DNA from: Hoeflea sp. BAL378
GTDB lineage: Bacteria; Pseudomonadota; Alphaproteobacteria; Rhizobiales; Rhizobiaceae
Length of the DNA stretch: 36,171 bases
Assembly (NCBI RefSeq): GCF_000759435.1
Contig: NZ_JRJG01000136.1
Location: 1-36,171 of the forward strand
Reading direction: 5' to 3'
Below the pieces are notes generated by a model. That model worked only from the letters and a program-made list of their open reading frames with translations. It was not told the DNA's origin and searched no databases. A program made the position numbers and the translations under genes. Positions 8,986 through 17,208 of the stretch are shown here, piece by piece. Within the stretch, counting starts at the first letter, position 1. Every line of letters starts with the position of its first letter.

Positions 8986-9327
8986 ATGACCGAGACCATC
9001 ACCTGGGACGATTTCGAGAAGGTCGACATTCGCTGCGGCACCGTGATCGCCGCCGAAGCCTTCCCGCAGGCGCGCAAGCCCGCCTACAAGCTCCGGATCG
9101 ATTTCGGCCCGGAGATCGGCGAGAAGAAATCCTCGGCGCAGATCACCTTGCATTATTCGCCCGACGAGCTGGTCGGGCGACGGGTGATGGCGGTGGTCAA
9201 TTTCCCGCCGCGCCAGATCGGCCCGTTCATCTCGGAAGTGCTCACCCTCGGCTTTCTCGACGCCGACGGCGCGGTGGTGCTCGCAGGCATCGACAAGACT
9301 GTGCCCAACGGCGCGCGGCTGATGTAG
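8986..9327 (+). CDS. csaA: tRNA-binding OB-fold protein, CsaA type
   Basis: A 113-residue single-domain protein. The family pattern is clear: [12 protein letters not shown] at the N-terminus, [13 protein letters not shown], the KKSSAQIT segment, [18 protein letters not shown], and a C-terminal [10 protein letters not shown]. The fold is the OB-type tRNA-binding domain also found in methionyl-tRNA synthetase C-termini. CsaA from Bacillus binds tRNA and has chaperone-like effects in protein export; the physiological role is unsettled. It is probably the third gene of the ybjN-proC operon and converges with the sensor kinase gene 31 bp downstream. Confidence 0.93.
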   Translation: MTETITWDDFEKVDIRCGTVIAAEAFPQARKPAYKLRIDFGPEIGEKKSSAQITLHYSPDELVGRRVMAVVNFPPRQIGPFISEVLTLGFLDADGAVVLAGIDKTVPNGARLM

Positions 9328-9358
9328 CCGCACAAGGTCCGCGGCCGACCCGTTCCCC

Positions 9359-10741
9359 TCACACCGGCAGACGTACCGTGGCGCGCAGGCCGCCCATGGC
9401 GCTGTCCGACAGCGTCACGTCGCCGCCATGGCTGCGGGCGATGTCGCGGACGATCGCCAGGCCCAGGCCGGTTCCGGTCTCGTCCTGGTTGCGCGCCGCG
9501 TCCAGCCTGTAGAACGGCCGGAACACGTCCTCGCGCGCGTCCTCGGGAATGCCCGGCCCGTCGTCGTCGACCGAGATGGTGAGCCACTTGCCGCGGTTGT
9601 TGGCCTCGATGGCGACTTCGTCGGCATGGCGCGAGGCGTTGGAGACGAGGTTGGTCAGAAGCCGGGCGAAGCCATTGGGGCGCACATTGATCTCGTCGTC
9701 GCCCTGCACGGACACGGTGACGTTGGCGCCGCGCAGGCGGCCGTCGGCGGCGACCTTCTCGACCACGCTCTTCAGGCTCACCGTGCCCACGTCCTCCTCG
9801 GCCTCGCCGCGGGCGAAAGAGAGGTAGCTGTCGAGCATCGACTGCATGTCGTCGATGTCCTTGTTCAACTCGTCGATCTCCGGTCCGTCGCCGACCAGCG
9901 CCAGCTGCAGCCGGAACCGCGTGAGGATGGTGCGCAAATCGTGGCTGACGCCCGACAGCATGGCGGTGCGCTGCTCGATCTGGCGCTCGATGCGCTCGCG
10001 CATCTTGATGAAAGCCACGCCGGCGCGGCGCACCTCGTCGGCGCCGCGGGGCCTGAAATCGTCGGGCATGCGCTGGCCCTTGCCGAAGCTCTCGGCCGCC
10101 TGGGTCAGCTTCAGGATCGGCCGGATCTGGCCGCGCAGGAACAGGATGGCGATGGCGAGCAGCACCAGCGAGGTGGCGACCATCCAGACCAGGAAGATAT
10201 GGGTGTTGGAGGCATAGGCCTGGCTGCGCTTGGCGAAGACCCTCAGGATCTTGTCCTCGAGCTTGATGCGCACCTCGACGATGTTGGAATTGCCCACCGT
10301 GTCGATCCAGAACGGCAGCCGGATCTGGCGGGTGATCTCCTCGGACAGGATCTGGTCGAGGATCGAGAAGAAGGGCTTGGGCCGCGGCGCGGGCAGGTCG
10401 CCGGGTGGCTCGATGGCGATGTTGAGCTCCAGCCGCTCGCGGGCGATGCGGATGATCTGGTCATAGGCCGCGTCCTGCGGATAGGTGGCGAGCACGTCGA
10501 TGATGGCGGCAATGTCGCGGGTCACCGCCATGGAGAGCCGCTGGGTCACGGTCTGCCAGTGCCGCTCCATGAAGACGAAGGCGATGACCGACTGCAGGAG
10601 CACCATCGGCACGATGATGATCAGCAGCGCCCTTGCATAAAGCCGGGTGGGGATGCGCTTGGTGAACCAGCGCGTGAAGCGGCGGAACCCGCTCGGCGGA
10701 TAGCGCTCGTACTCCCTGCGGATGGAATCGATGCTGGTCAT
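9359..10741 (-). CDS. EnvZ-like sensor histidine kinase
   Basis: A 460-residue membrane kinase. Order of parts: cytosolic N-terminus, membrane helix about 36-56, periplasmic sensor about 57-182, membrane helix about 183-203, HAMP about 204-256, phospho-acceptor SHDLRT with His267, then the ATP-binding domain with N-box around NLVSNASRH (364-372), G1 DDDGPGIPED and G2 GTGLGLAI. Layout and HAMP resemble EnvZ. No response regulator gene adjoins it; the probable partner is the OmpR-type gene 15765-16472 on the same strand, 5 kb upstream, with an oppositely oriented TRAP cassette between. It therefore needs its own promoter: a TATAAG near 10798-10803 on the minus strand is the only candidate seen. 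Confidence 0.93.
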   Translation of the reverse strand: MTSIDSIRREYERYPPSGFRRFTRWFTKRIPTRLYARALLIIIVPMVLLQSVIAFVFMERHWQTVTQRLSMAVTRDIAAIIDVLATYPQDAAYDQIIRIARERLELNIAIEPPGDLPAPRPKPFFSILDQILSEEITRQIRLPFWIDTVGNSNIVEVRIKLEDKILRVFAKRSQAYASNTHIFLVWMVATSLVLLAIAILFLRGQIRPILKLTQAAESFGKGQRMPDDFRPRGADEVRRAGVAFIKMRERIERQIEQRTAMLSGVSHDLRTILTRFRLQLALVGDGPEIDELNKDIDDMQSMLDSYLSFARGEAEEDVGTVSLKSVVEKVAADGRLRGANVTVSVQGDDEINVRPNGFARLLTNLVSNASRHADEVAIEANNRGKWLTISVDDDGPGIPEDAREDVFRPFYRLDAARNQDETGTGLGLAIVRDIARSHGGDVTLSDSAMGGLRATVRLPV

Positions 10742-10911
10742 GCTTCCGCCTCACCCTCGGCTCGTCTGTGTCGCGGCGAGACCGGCCGCCCGTCTGCTTA
10801 TACCGTCAGCAGGGGGAAAAGTGCTAGGGTCTGTGGAAAAGCGGCGGCGGCGGGGCAGGAGCACAGAATCGGCTCCGGCCATATTCGTCTTTAGTTGAAG
10901 ATGCTTCGGGT

Positions 10912-10939
10912 TGTCATATCCGCCGGGTTGCTAAATATT
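10912..10939 (+). promoter_or_regulatory. Candidate promoter of the TRAP operon
   Basis: TTGTCA at 10912-10917, 16 bp, then AATATT at 10934-10939, in a locally AT-rich patch (10931-10947) just upstream of the TRAP binding-protein gene. Each hexamer matches the housekeeping consensus in four or five positions. The 5' leader would be about 40 nt. Confidence 0.4.
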
Positions 10940-10983
10940 TAAAATGTCAAAGGCTCTACGCCAACCAACTGGGAGGATGGGAT

Positions 10984-12120
10984 ATGAAAGATCAGAACGA
11001 GAAGTCCGTTTCGCGACGGTCCTTTTTGAAAAAGGGCTCGATGTTGGGTGGCGTGGCGGCCGCAGGCGCGCTGTCCGCGCCGGCAGTGCTGGCGCAGGCG
11101 CCCCTGGTGGTGAAGATGCAGTCCTCCTGGCCTGCCTCCGACATCTGGATGGACTTCGCCCGCCAGTACATCACCCGTGTGGAGGAAATGTCGAACAACC
11201 GGATCAAGGTCGACCTGTTGCCGGCCGGCGCGGTCGTCGGCGCGTTCCAGGTGATGGATGCGGTCAATGACGGCGTCATCGACGCCTCCCACAGCGTGTC
11301 GGTCTACTGGTACGGCAAGTCGAAGGCCGCCTCGTTCTTCGGCACCGGCCCGGTGTTCGGCGGCTCGGCCACGACCATGCTCGGCTGGTTCTACCAGGGC
11401 GGCGGACAGGATCTCTACCGCGAACTGACCCAGGACATCCTCGGCCTCAACGTCGTCGGCTTCTACGGCTTCCCGATGCCGGCGCAGCCGTTCGGCTGGT
11501 TCAAGGGCCAGGTCAACACCGTGGCCGACATCCAGGGCTTCAAGTACCGCACCGTCGGCCTCGCCGCCGATCTGCTGCAGTCGATGGGCATGTCGGTGGC
11601 GCAGCTTCCGGGCGGCGAAATCGTGCCGGCCATGGAGCGCGGCGTGATCGACGCGTTCGAGTTCAACAATCCCTCGTCCGACAGCCGCTTCGGCGCCCAG
11701 GACGTGGCCAAGAACTACTATCTGTCGTCCTACCACCAGGCGTCGGAATCCTTCGAGTTCTGCTTCAACAAGGATTTCTGGGACGATCTGGAGCCGGACC
11801 TGCAGGCGATCCTGAAATATTCGGTCGAGGCGGCGTCGACGGCCAACACGGCGCTGGCGATGAAGGAATACTCGTCCGACCTGCAGAAGCTGCAGACGGA
11901 TTCGGGCGTCACCGTGCACCGCACCTCCAAGGAGATCCTGGCCGCGCAGCTCGATGCGTGGGACGGCCTCATCGAGGAGCTCGGCGCCGATCCGTTCATG
12001 AAGAAGATCATGGACAGCCAGCGCGCCTGGGTCGAGCAGGTGGCCTATTACGAGCTGATGAACGCGCCCGATCTCGGCCTCGCCTACGAGCACTACTTCC
12101 CGGGCAAGCTCAAGCTGTAA
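10984..12120 (+). CDS. dctP: TRAP transporter solute-binding protein, DctP/TakP type
   Basis: Periplasmic binding subunit of a tripartite ATP-independent transporter, 378 residues. It has a twin-arginine signal SRRSFLKK at residues 10-17 and a probable cleavage after VLAQA near 39, so it should be exported folded by Tat. Segments such as SVYWYGK, GGGQDLYRE and PGGEIVPAMERGVIDAFEF parallel TakP-type proteins of the mannitol/chloroaromatic (2-oxo acid) TRAP group, so a carboxylate ligand is likely. The exact substrate cannot be read. GGGAGG lies upstream of ATG 10984. It heads an operon with the two permease genes, an amidase and a micro-protein. Confidence 0.93.
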   Translation: MKDQNEKSVSRRSFLKKGSMLGGVAAAGALSAPAVLAQAPLVVKMQSSWPASDIWMDFARQYITRVEEMSNNRIKVDLLPAGAVVGAFQVMDAVNDGVIDASHSVSVYWYGKSKAASFFGTGPVFGGSATTMLGWFYQGGGQDLYRELTQDILGLNVVGFYGFPMPAQPFGWFKGQVNTVADIQGFKYRTVGLAADLLQSMGMSVAQLPGGEIVPAMERGVIDAFEFNNPSSDSRFGAQDVAKNYYLSSYHQASESFEFCFNKDFWDDLEPDLQAILKYSVEAASTANTALAMKEYSSDLQKLQTDSGVTVHRTSKEILAAQLDAWDGLIEELGADPFMKKIMDSQRAWVEQVAYYELMNAPDLGLAYEHYFPGKLKL

Positions 12121-12197
12121 GCCCGGCTGGTTGATTGCTGCACTGATCCGGCGGAAAGCGTTCCGCCGGATTTCCCGGCAAGGAAAAGTGGCGGACC

Positions 12198-12782
12198 ATG
12201 ATTCAGTACATTCGTTTTGCCGACACCCTGTCGGCCGTCTTCGGCAAGGCGTTCGCCTGGCTCATCATCCTGATGGCCTTCGGCACCGGCTATGAGGTGG
12301 TCTCGCGCTACCTGTTCAATGCGCCGACGCCCTGGGCGCTCGACGTCTCCTTCATCATGTATGGCTCGCTGTTCATGATGGGCGGCGCCTACACGCTGTC
12401 GCGCGGCGGCCATGTGCGCGGCGACTTCGTCTACCGGCTCTGGCGACCGCAGACCCAGGCCAAGGTGGACCTGGTTCTGTATATCTTCTTCTTCTTTCCC
12501 GGCGTGACCGCGCTGATCATCTCGGGCTGGAAATACGCTTCCCGCTCCTGGGGCTACGGCGAGGTCAGCGTCAACAGCCCCGCCGGCATCCCGATCTACC
12601 AGTTCAAGTCGGTGATCGTGGCGGCGGGCATCCTCCTGTTCATCCAGGGCATCGCCCAGGTTTTCCGCTGCATCGTCTGCATGCGCACCGGCGCGTGGAT
12701 CGAGGCCGACGAAGACGTGCGCGAGACCGAAGACCTCCTGATGCAAAAGGCCGACGAGGCCGAGACTGGCGGACACGTATGA
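12198..12782 (+). CDS. dctQ: TRAP transporter small permease subunit (DctQ)
   Basis: A 194-residue inner-membrane protein with four hydrophobic helices and the DctQ-typical sequence SRYLFNAPTPWA after the first helix, plus the GGAYTLSRGGHVRGDF stretch between helices two and three. It pairs with the large subunit to form the sodium-driven permease. The C-terminal tail is charged and cytosolic. It lies 77 bp after the binding-protein gene and overlaps the large-permease gene by four bases (ATGA), which indicates translational coupling. The length is slightly above the common 160-180 residues, as seen in the TakQ-like branch. Confidence 0.93.
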   Translation: MIQYIRFADTLSAVFGKAFAWLIILMAFGTGYEVVSRYLFNAPTPWALDVSFIMYGSLFMMGGAYTLSRGGHVRGDFVYRLWRPQTQAKVDLVLYIFFFFPGVTALIISGWKYASRSWGYGEVSVNSPAGIPIYQFKSVIVAAGILLFIQGIAQVFRCIVCMRTGAWIEADEDVRETEDLLMQKADEAETGGHV

Positions 12783-14197
12783 CCGACCCTCAAATTGCCC
12801 TGATGATGCTGGGCCTGTTCATCTTCGTAGTGTTCCTGGGCTTTCCGATCGCCTTCACGCTGATGGCCATGGGCATCGGCTTTGGCTACTACGCCTATTA
12901 CGATCCCTCGCGGATGTGGCGCTCCTATTTCCGGCTCGACGAGCTGGCGACCACCTGGGACAGCATCTCGCTGTGGATCGAGGGGTTCTTCAACAACCGC
13001 ATCTTCGACCTGTTCATCAACCAGACCTATACGGTGATGTCCAACGAGGTGCTGACGGCGGTGCCGCTGTTCCTGTTCATGGGCTACATCGTCGAGCGCG
13101 CCAACATCGTCGACCGGCTGTTCTCGACGCTCAATCTCGCCTCCAAGCGGATCCCGGGCTCGATGGGCGTGGCGGCGCTGGTCACCTGCGCGCTGTTTGC
13201 CACCGCCACCGGCATCGTCGGCGCGGTGGTGACGCTGATGGGCCTGCTGGCGCTGCCGGCGATGCTCAAGGCGCGCTACGACCCGGCCTTTGCCTCGGGC
13301 ATCATCTGCGCCGGCGGCACATTGGGCATCCTGATCCCGCCCTCGATCATGCTGATCGTCTACGCGGCATCCTCGGGCGTCTCCATCGTCAAGCTCTATG
13401 CCGGCGCGTTGCTGCCAGGCTTCACGCTTGTCGGCCTCTACCTCGTCTACATCGTCGGCCGCTCGATCCTGCAGCCGAGCGCCGCGCCGCGGCCGACCGA
13501 CGAGGAGGTGCCCGACGTGCCGGTGGGACGGCTCCTGTTCCTGGTGGCCACCTCGTTCTTCCCGCTGGCGTTCCTGATCCTGTCGGTGCTGGGCTCGATC
13601 CTGTTCGGACTGGCCACGCCCACCGAAGCCGCCTCGATCGGCGCCATCGGCGGCATGGTGCTGGCCGTCGCCTATGGCGCCATGACCTGGCAGCGGATGC
13701 GCGAGAGCGTGTATCTCACGGTCAGGACCACGGCGATGGTGTGCTGGCTGTTCGTCGGCTCCTACACCTTCTCCTCGGTGTTCTCCTATCTCGGCGGCGA
13801 ACAGATCATCTCCGAATTCGTGATGGGTCTGGATCTTACTCCGTTCCAGTTCCTGCTCTTGGCGCAGTTGATCATCTTCCTGCTGGGCTGGCCGCTCGAA
13901 TGGTCGGAGATCATCATCATCTTCGTGCCGATCTTCCTGCCTCTCTTGGCGATCTTCGACATCGACCCGCTGTTCTTCGGCATCCTGGTTGCGCTCAACC
14001 TGCAGACCTCGTTCCTGACCCCGCCGATGGCGATGTCGGCCTACTATCTCAAGGGGATAGCGCCCCCGGAGATCAAGCTGACCGACATCTTCACCGGGGT
14101 CATGCCGTTCCTGTTCATGGTCATCATCTGCATGGGCCTGATGTATACGTTCCCGCAGATCGTCTACTACCTGCCGGACCTGTTCTATGGCCGTTGA
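12779..14197 (+). CDS. dctM: TRAP transporter large permease subunit (DctM)
   Basis: The 472-residue multi-helix permease that moves the solute with sodium. Family features include the early FLGFPIAFTLM segment, the long loop with TVMSNEVLTAVPLFLFMGYI, the GTLGILIPPSIMLIVYAA region, the ATPTEAASIGAIG motif and the late LNLQTSFLTPPM stretch, all characteristic of DctM. ATG 12779 overlaps the dctQ stop; the frame is open further upstream but inside dctQ. Its own last 11 bp overlap the amidase gene start. A large extracytoplasmic insert around residues 40-80 (YYDPSRMWRSYFRLDE) is typical of the mannitol/chloroaromatic subgroup. Confidence 0.94.
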   Translation: MTDPQIALMMLGLFIFVVFLGFPIAFTLMAMGIGFGYYAYYDPSRMWRSYFRLDELATTWDSISLWIEGFFNNRIFDLFINQTYTVMSNEVLTAVPLFLFMGYIVERANIVDRLFSTLNLASKRIPGSMGVAALVTCALFATATGIVGAVVTLMGLLALPAMLKARYDPAFASGIICAGGTLGILIPPSIMLIVYAASSGVSIVKLYAGALLPGFTLVGLYLVYIVGRSILQPSAAPRPTDEEVPDVPVGRLLFLVATSFFPLAFLILSVLGSILFGLATPTEAASIGAIGGMVLAVAYGAMTWQRMRESVYLTVRTTAMVCWLFVGSYTFSSVFSYLGGEQIISEFVMGLDLTPFQFLLLAQLIIFLLGWPLEWSEIIIIFVPIFLPLLAIFDIDPLFFGILVALNLQTSFLTPPMAMSAYYLKGIAPPEIKLTDIFTGVMPFLFMVIICMGLMYTFPQIVYYLPDLFYGR

Positions 14198-15542
14198 TCC
14201 GGCGTCGCTGCTCGGGCTCAGCGCCGTGGAGGCGCGGGACCGGATGGCGAGCGGCGCGCTCGCCGCCATGGACTACATGCAGGCGTGCCTCGACCGCATC
14301 GCCGCGCTCGACGGCGAGATCCAGGCCTTCGAATGGATCGATCCGGGCTTCGCCCTGCGCCAGGCCGAGATGGCCGACGGGCACCGCAAGTCGGGCCGGC
14401 CGATCGGGCCGCTGCACGGGCTGCCGGTGGCGCTCAAGGACGTGATCGACACGCGCGGCATCCCCACGGCCAACGGCACGGCGATCGACGCCGGCCGGGT
14501 GCCCGAGCGCGACGCGACGGTGGTGCAGAAGCTGCGCGCCGCGGGCGCCCTCATCCTGGGCAAGACGGTCACGGCCGAACTGGCGCTGGTGACCCCGGGA
14601 AAGACCCGCAATCCGGCCAATCCGGCGCACACGCCGGGCGGCTCCTCCTCGGGCTCGGCCGCGGCGGTGGCGACGCTGATGTCTCCGCTGGCGGTGGGCA
14701 CCCAGACCGGCGGCTCGGTGATCCGCCCGGCGTCGTTCTGCGGCGTCACCGGCTTCCTGCCCTCCTCGGGCAGCATCGGCCGCACCGGCATCCTCACCCA
14801 GTCGCCGACGCTCGACCGGGTCGGCGTCTTCGCCCGGTCGGTCGAGGACGCGGCGATGCTGGCGGAGGTGCTGTTCGGCCATGACGAGTTCGACCGCCTG
14901 ACCGCGCCGGCGCCGCATCCGCGGCTGTTGTCGGTCGCCGCAACCGATGCGCCGGTCACGCCGATGTTCGCCTTCGTGCGTTCGCCCTACTGGGAGCAGG
15001 CCGAGCCTGCCTGCCGGGAGGCGATGGAGGAACTAGCGGACCATCTGGGCGAAGGCTGTTTCGAGGCCGAACTGCCGGCTGCCTTCTCGGAGGCGGCTGC
15101 CGTCCGGTCGCGCATCCACCTGGCGGAGATGTCGAAGGCCTATCACCGCTACAGCCGCGACGGCGGCGAGCTTCTGTCGCCACGCCTGTGCGAGGCGCTT
15201 GATCGCGGCGCCAAGGTGCTGGCGCATGACTATATCGCGGCGCTTGACTGGCCGGACTATCTCTATGCCGCGCTCGGCGAGATCTTCCAGCGCTGCGACG
15301 CCATCATCACGCCCGCCGCAACCGGTCCGGCGCCAAAGGGGCTGGACAGCACCGGAAGCCCGATCTTCAACGCCATCTGGACTCTGTGCGGCACGCCGGC
15401 GATAACATTGCCGCTGTTTGCGGACGAGGACGGGATGCCGATGGGCGTCCAGCTTGTGGGTCCGCGCGGCGGCGACGCCCGCCTGCTCCGAACCGCGAGA
15501 TGGCTGGTCAGGCATCTGCAAACCGACACCCAGGGAGACTAG
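14187..15542 (+). CDS. Amidase of the amidase-signature family, coupled to the TRAP operon
   Basis: A 451-residue amide hydrolase. The Ser-cisSer-Lys triad of the family is complete: Lys84 in VALKDVIDT, Ser153 in PGGSSSGS and nucleophile Ser177 in TQTGGSVIRPAS, with the family's usual 24-residue spacing between the two serines. No signal peptide is seen, so it acts in the cytosol. The gene overlaps dctM by 11 bp, so the pair is probably coupled. The natural reading is that the transporter imports an amide or N-acyl compound which this enzyme cleaves. The signature alone does not define the substrate. It does not sit with gatB or gatC, so it is not the GatA subunit. Confidence 0.92.
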   Translation: MAVDPASLLGLSAVEARDRMASGALAAMDYMQACLDRIAALDGEIQAFEWIDPGFALRQAEMADGHRKSGRPIGPLHGLPVALKDVIDTRGIPTANGTAIDAGRVPERDATVVQKLRAAGALILGKTVTAELALVTPGKTRNPANPAHTPGGSSSGSAAAVATLMSPLAVGTQTGGSVIRPASFCGVTGFLPSSGSIGRTGILTQSPTLDRVGVFARSVEDAAMLAEVLFGHDEFDRLTAPAPHPRLLSVAATDAPVTPMFAFVRSPYWEQAEPACREAMEELADHLGEGCFEAELPAAFSEAAAVRSRIHLAEMSKAYHRYSRDGGELLSPRLCEALDRGAKVLAHDYIAALDWPDYLYAALGEIFQRCDAIITPAATGPAPKGLDSTGSPIFNAIWTLCGTPAITLPLFADEDGMPMGVQLVGPRGGDARLLRTARWLVRHLQTDTQGD

Positions 15543-15547
15543 GGACC

Positions 15548-15706
15548 ATGGAACGGATTCTCACCATCATCGCCTTCCTCATCTTCTGCGGCTTTCTGGG
15601 CGTGCTGGTCTTCAAGCTGCCGCGGATCGATCTCGGCCTCGTGGTCGGCATTACCGTGCTGATGGCCTTCTACGACCTGTTCATCCACAAGCGGCCGGCC
15701 CGCTGA
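15548..15706 (+). CDS. 52-residue two-helix membrane protein at the end of the TRAP/amidase operon
   Basis: A very small gene starting 5 bp after the amidase stop, preceded by CAGGGAGAC. The product has 52 residues: one hydrophobic helix about residues 4-22, a short loop KLPRIDLG, a second helix about 30-45, and a basic tail HKRPAR. Both termini are predicted cytosolic by the positive-inside rule. I recognise no named family. Ribosome site, tight spacing and clean two-helix pattern make it a likely real gene, perhaps an accessory subunit of the transporter. It was found by reading the frame after the amidase; the same frame is open upstream inside the amidase gene, so the start rests on position and ribosome site. 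Confidence 0.75.
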   Translation: MERILTIIAFLIFCGFLGVLVFKLPRIDLGLVVGITVLMAFYDLFIHKRPAR

Positions 15707-15719
15707 TCCGCCGGGCCGG
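15695..15719. terminator. GC hairpin between the micro-protein and the response regulator gene
   Basis: Arms CCGGCCCG (15695-15702) and CGGGCCGG (15712-15719), 9-base loop, spanning the stop codon of the 52-residue gene. There is no T-tract on either side, so termination is uncertain. Confidence 0.35.
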
Positions 15720-15764
15720 GACTGCCGGCGGGGCCTCTCCGCGCCGGTCGGGCGCGGGCTGCGC

Positions 15765-16472
15765 TTAGCTGCTGGTCTCGACGCTCAGCCGGTAGCCGAT
15801 GCCGCGCACGGTCTGCAGCCAGACCGGATTGGCGGGATCGTCCTCGATCTTGCGGCGGAGCCGGTTGATCTGGACGTCGATGGTGCGTTCGCCGACCTCG
15901 ATGTCGGCGCCGACCAGTTCATGGCGCGGCACCGTGTCGCCGGCGTTCTCGGCGAAAGTGACCATGATCTCGCGCTCGCGGTCGGTGAGCCGCACCGGCT
16001 CGCCGGATTTCTTGAGTTCGCGGCGGGCGATGACGAAGGTATAGGGGCCGAACACCACCTGCTCGACCTTGGGCGTCGCCGGCTGGCCGCCGCGCTTGAG
16101 GATGTTGTTGATGCGAAGCACCAGTTCGCGCGGATTGAACGGCTTGGGGAGATAGTCGTCGGCGCCGGCCTCCAGCCCGTCGATCCTTGCGTCGCCCTCG
16201 GCCAGCGCCGTCAGCATCAGGATCGGAACCGTCTTGATCTCGCGCAGCGACCGGGTCAGCGACAGGCCGCTTTCGCCCGGCATCATCACGTCGATGATCA
16301 GCATGTCGAAATCGATGCCCTCGAGCTTGCGGCGGGCTTCGGCGGAATCGGCGGCCGTGGTGACCCGGAAGCCCTGGTCGGTCAGATAGCGCGAGAGCAG
16401 GTCGCGGATGCGGGTGTCATCGTCAACAACAAGAAGGTGGGCGGCGTCGTCGCTTGGCAAGGCGGTAGTCAC
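15765..16472 (-). CDS. OmpR-family response regulator
   Basis: A 235-residue DNA-binding response regulator. The receiver domain (about 10-125) has acidic pocket VVDDD, phosphorylation site Asp61 in IIDVMMPG, Thr88 and Lys110 in LPKPFN. The winged-helix output domain (about 135-230) has the LTDREREIM and ERTIDVQINRLRRKIED segments ending TVRGIGYRL. The start is GTG 16472, with GAGGGAC about 10 bp upstream. It lies 16 bp after marR, likely in one transcript. The most likely partner kinase is the EnvZ-like gene 9359-10741 on the same strand beyond the TRAP cassette. Confidence 0.93.
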   Translation of the reverse strand: MTTALPSDDAAHLLVVDDDTRIRDLLSRYLTDQGFRVTTAADSAEARRKLEGIDFDMLIIDVMMPGESGLSLTRSLREIKTVPILMLTALAEGDARIDGLEAGADDYLPKPFNPRELVLRINNILKRGGQPATPKVEQVVFGPYTFVIARRELKKSGEPVRLTDREREIMVTFAENAGDTVPRHELVGADIEVGERTIDVQINRLRRKIEDDPANPVWLQTVRGIGYRLSVETSS

Positions 16473-16488
16473 GTCGTTTGTCCCTCAT

Positions 16489-17001
16489 TCAGCCGGTCTT
16501 GTCTGGCGCACCGGGTCGCGCGGCAGGGTTGATCATACCCGAAAGAAAGGCTTTGACCACGGCCCGGCCACCTTCGTCCAGCCCTTCGAATGCATGGGCG
16601 ATGCGGCGAGACTGTGGCCGCGCCAGCGCCAGCGCCAGCTCGCGTCCGCGCTCGGTCGGATAGAGCCGGCGCTGCCTGCGGTCCTCGGGTCCGGCAACCT
16701 GGGTGATGTAGCCCGAATCGATGAGCTGCTTGAGCACGCGGGCCAGCGACTGCTTGGTGATCTTGAGCGTCTCGAGCAGCGCCGCCACCGTCAGCCCCGG
16801 CTCGCGGTTGACGAAGTGGACGACGCGGTGATGCGCCCGGCCGAAGCCGGAGGTGTCGAGGATGGCGTCCGGGTCGGAAATGAAATCGCGATAGGCGAAG
16901 AACAGGAGTTCGATGAACTCGAAATCGATGTTCTCGGCTTCGCCCGTCAGGGGGGCGACGCTCACGTCGGATGCGGGCTTGATCGCGCCGGTATGGCTCA
17001 T
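16489..17001 (-). CDS. MarR-family transcriptional regulator
   Basis: A 170-residue winged-helix regulator. After a 25-residue leader, the DNA-binding part shows the MarR order: helix with HHRVVHFVNREPGLTVAAL, recognition helix ITKQSLARVLKQLIDSGYI, and the wing GPEDRRQRRLYPTERG. MarR proteins act as dimers and are usually repressors released by small aromatic or phenolic ligands. AAAGGAA precedes ATG 17001. A perfect inverted repeat lies 20 bp upstream, well placed for autorepression and for control of the divergent aminotransferase gene. It is probably co-transcribed with the response regulator. Confidence 0.92.
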   Translation of the reverse strand: MSHTGAIKPASDVSVAPLTGEAENIDFEFIELLFFAYRDFISDPDAILDTSGFGRAHHRVVHFVNREPGLTVAALLETLKITKQSLARVLKQLIDSGYITQVAGPEDRRQRRLYPTERGRELALALARPQSRRIAHAFEGLDEGGRAVVKAFLSGMINPAARPGAPDKTG

Positions 17002-17020
17002 GGCGACATTTCCTTTCGAA

Positions 17021-17041
17021 TATGTCAGTTATGTTGACATA
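17021..17041. promoter_or_regulatory. Inverted-repeat operator between marR and ilvE
   Basis: TATGTCA, 7 bases, TGACATA: perfect 7-bp arms, 21 bp overall, a usual MarR-operator size. It overlaps TTGACA at 17034-17039, which with 17-bp spacing to TAGCTT (17057-17062) makes a weak candidate promoter for the rightward aminotransferase gene. It also lies in the likely core promoter of marR on the other strand. Confidence 0.6.
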
Positions 17042-17208
17042 AATTGACGCGATTGCTAGCTTTCAATTGCGTGCAGGGCGTACCGGCCTTGCCCGCCGGC
17101 TTGCCATTGCCCGTTTCCGGCGCCGCTTCTGGCGCATGGTCCCACGGTCACCGACACCGGCTTCAGACAACCAGCATCACGGCGGCATACCGCCTGGGAG
17201 GAAACGCA

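Noticed and set aside
8114-9333. Long minus-strand open frames opposite proC and csaA
   Set aside because: Low-complexity Arg/Ala/His-rich shadow frames with no ribosome site; the plus-strand genes have full family signatures.
12596-14269. A 557-codon open frame on the minus strand opposite dctQ/dctM
   Set aside because: It is rich in Arg, His, Gln, Asp and Glu with no recognisable domain, as expected from the reverse strand of a GC-rich membrane-protein gene, and dctM is certain.
14187-15542. Reading the amidase as GatA (tRNA amidotransferase subunit)
   Set aside because: No gatB/gatC nearby, direct coupling to a TRAP operon, and the signature is shared by all amidase-family enzymes.
17042-17208. 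Attenuator leader peptide before ilvE
   Set aside because: No short frame rich in Leu/Ile/Val codons and no terminator/antiterminator pair; only a 5-bp hairpin before the ribosome site.
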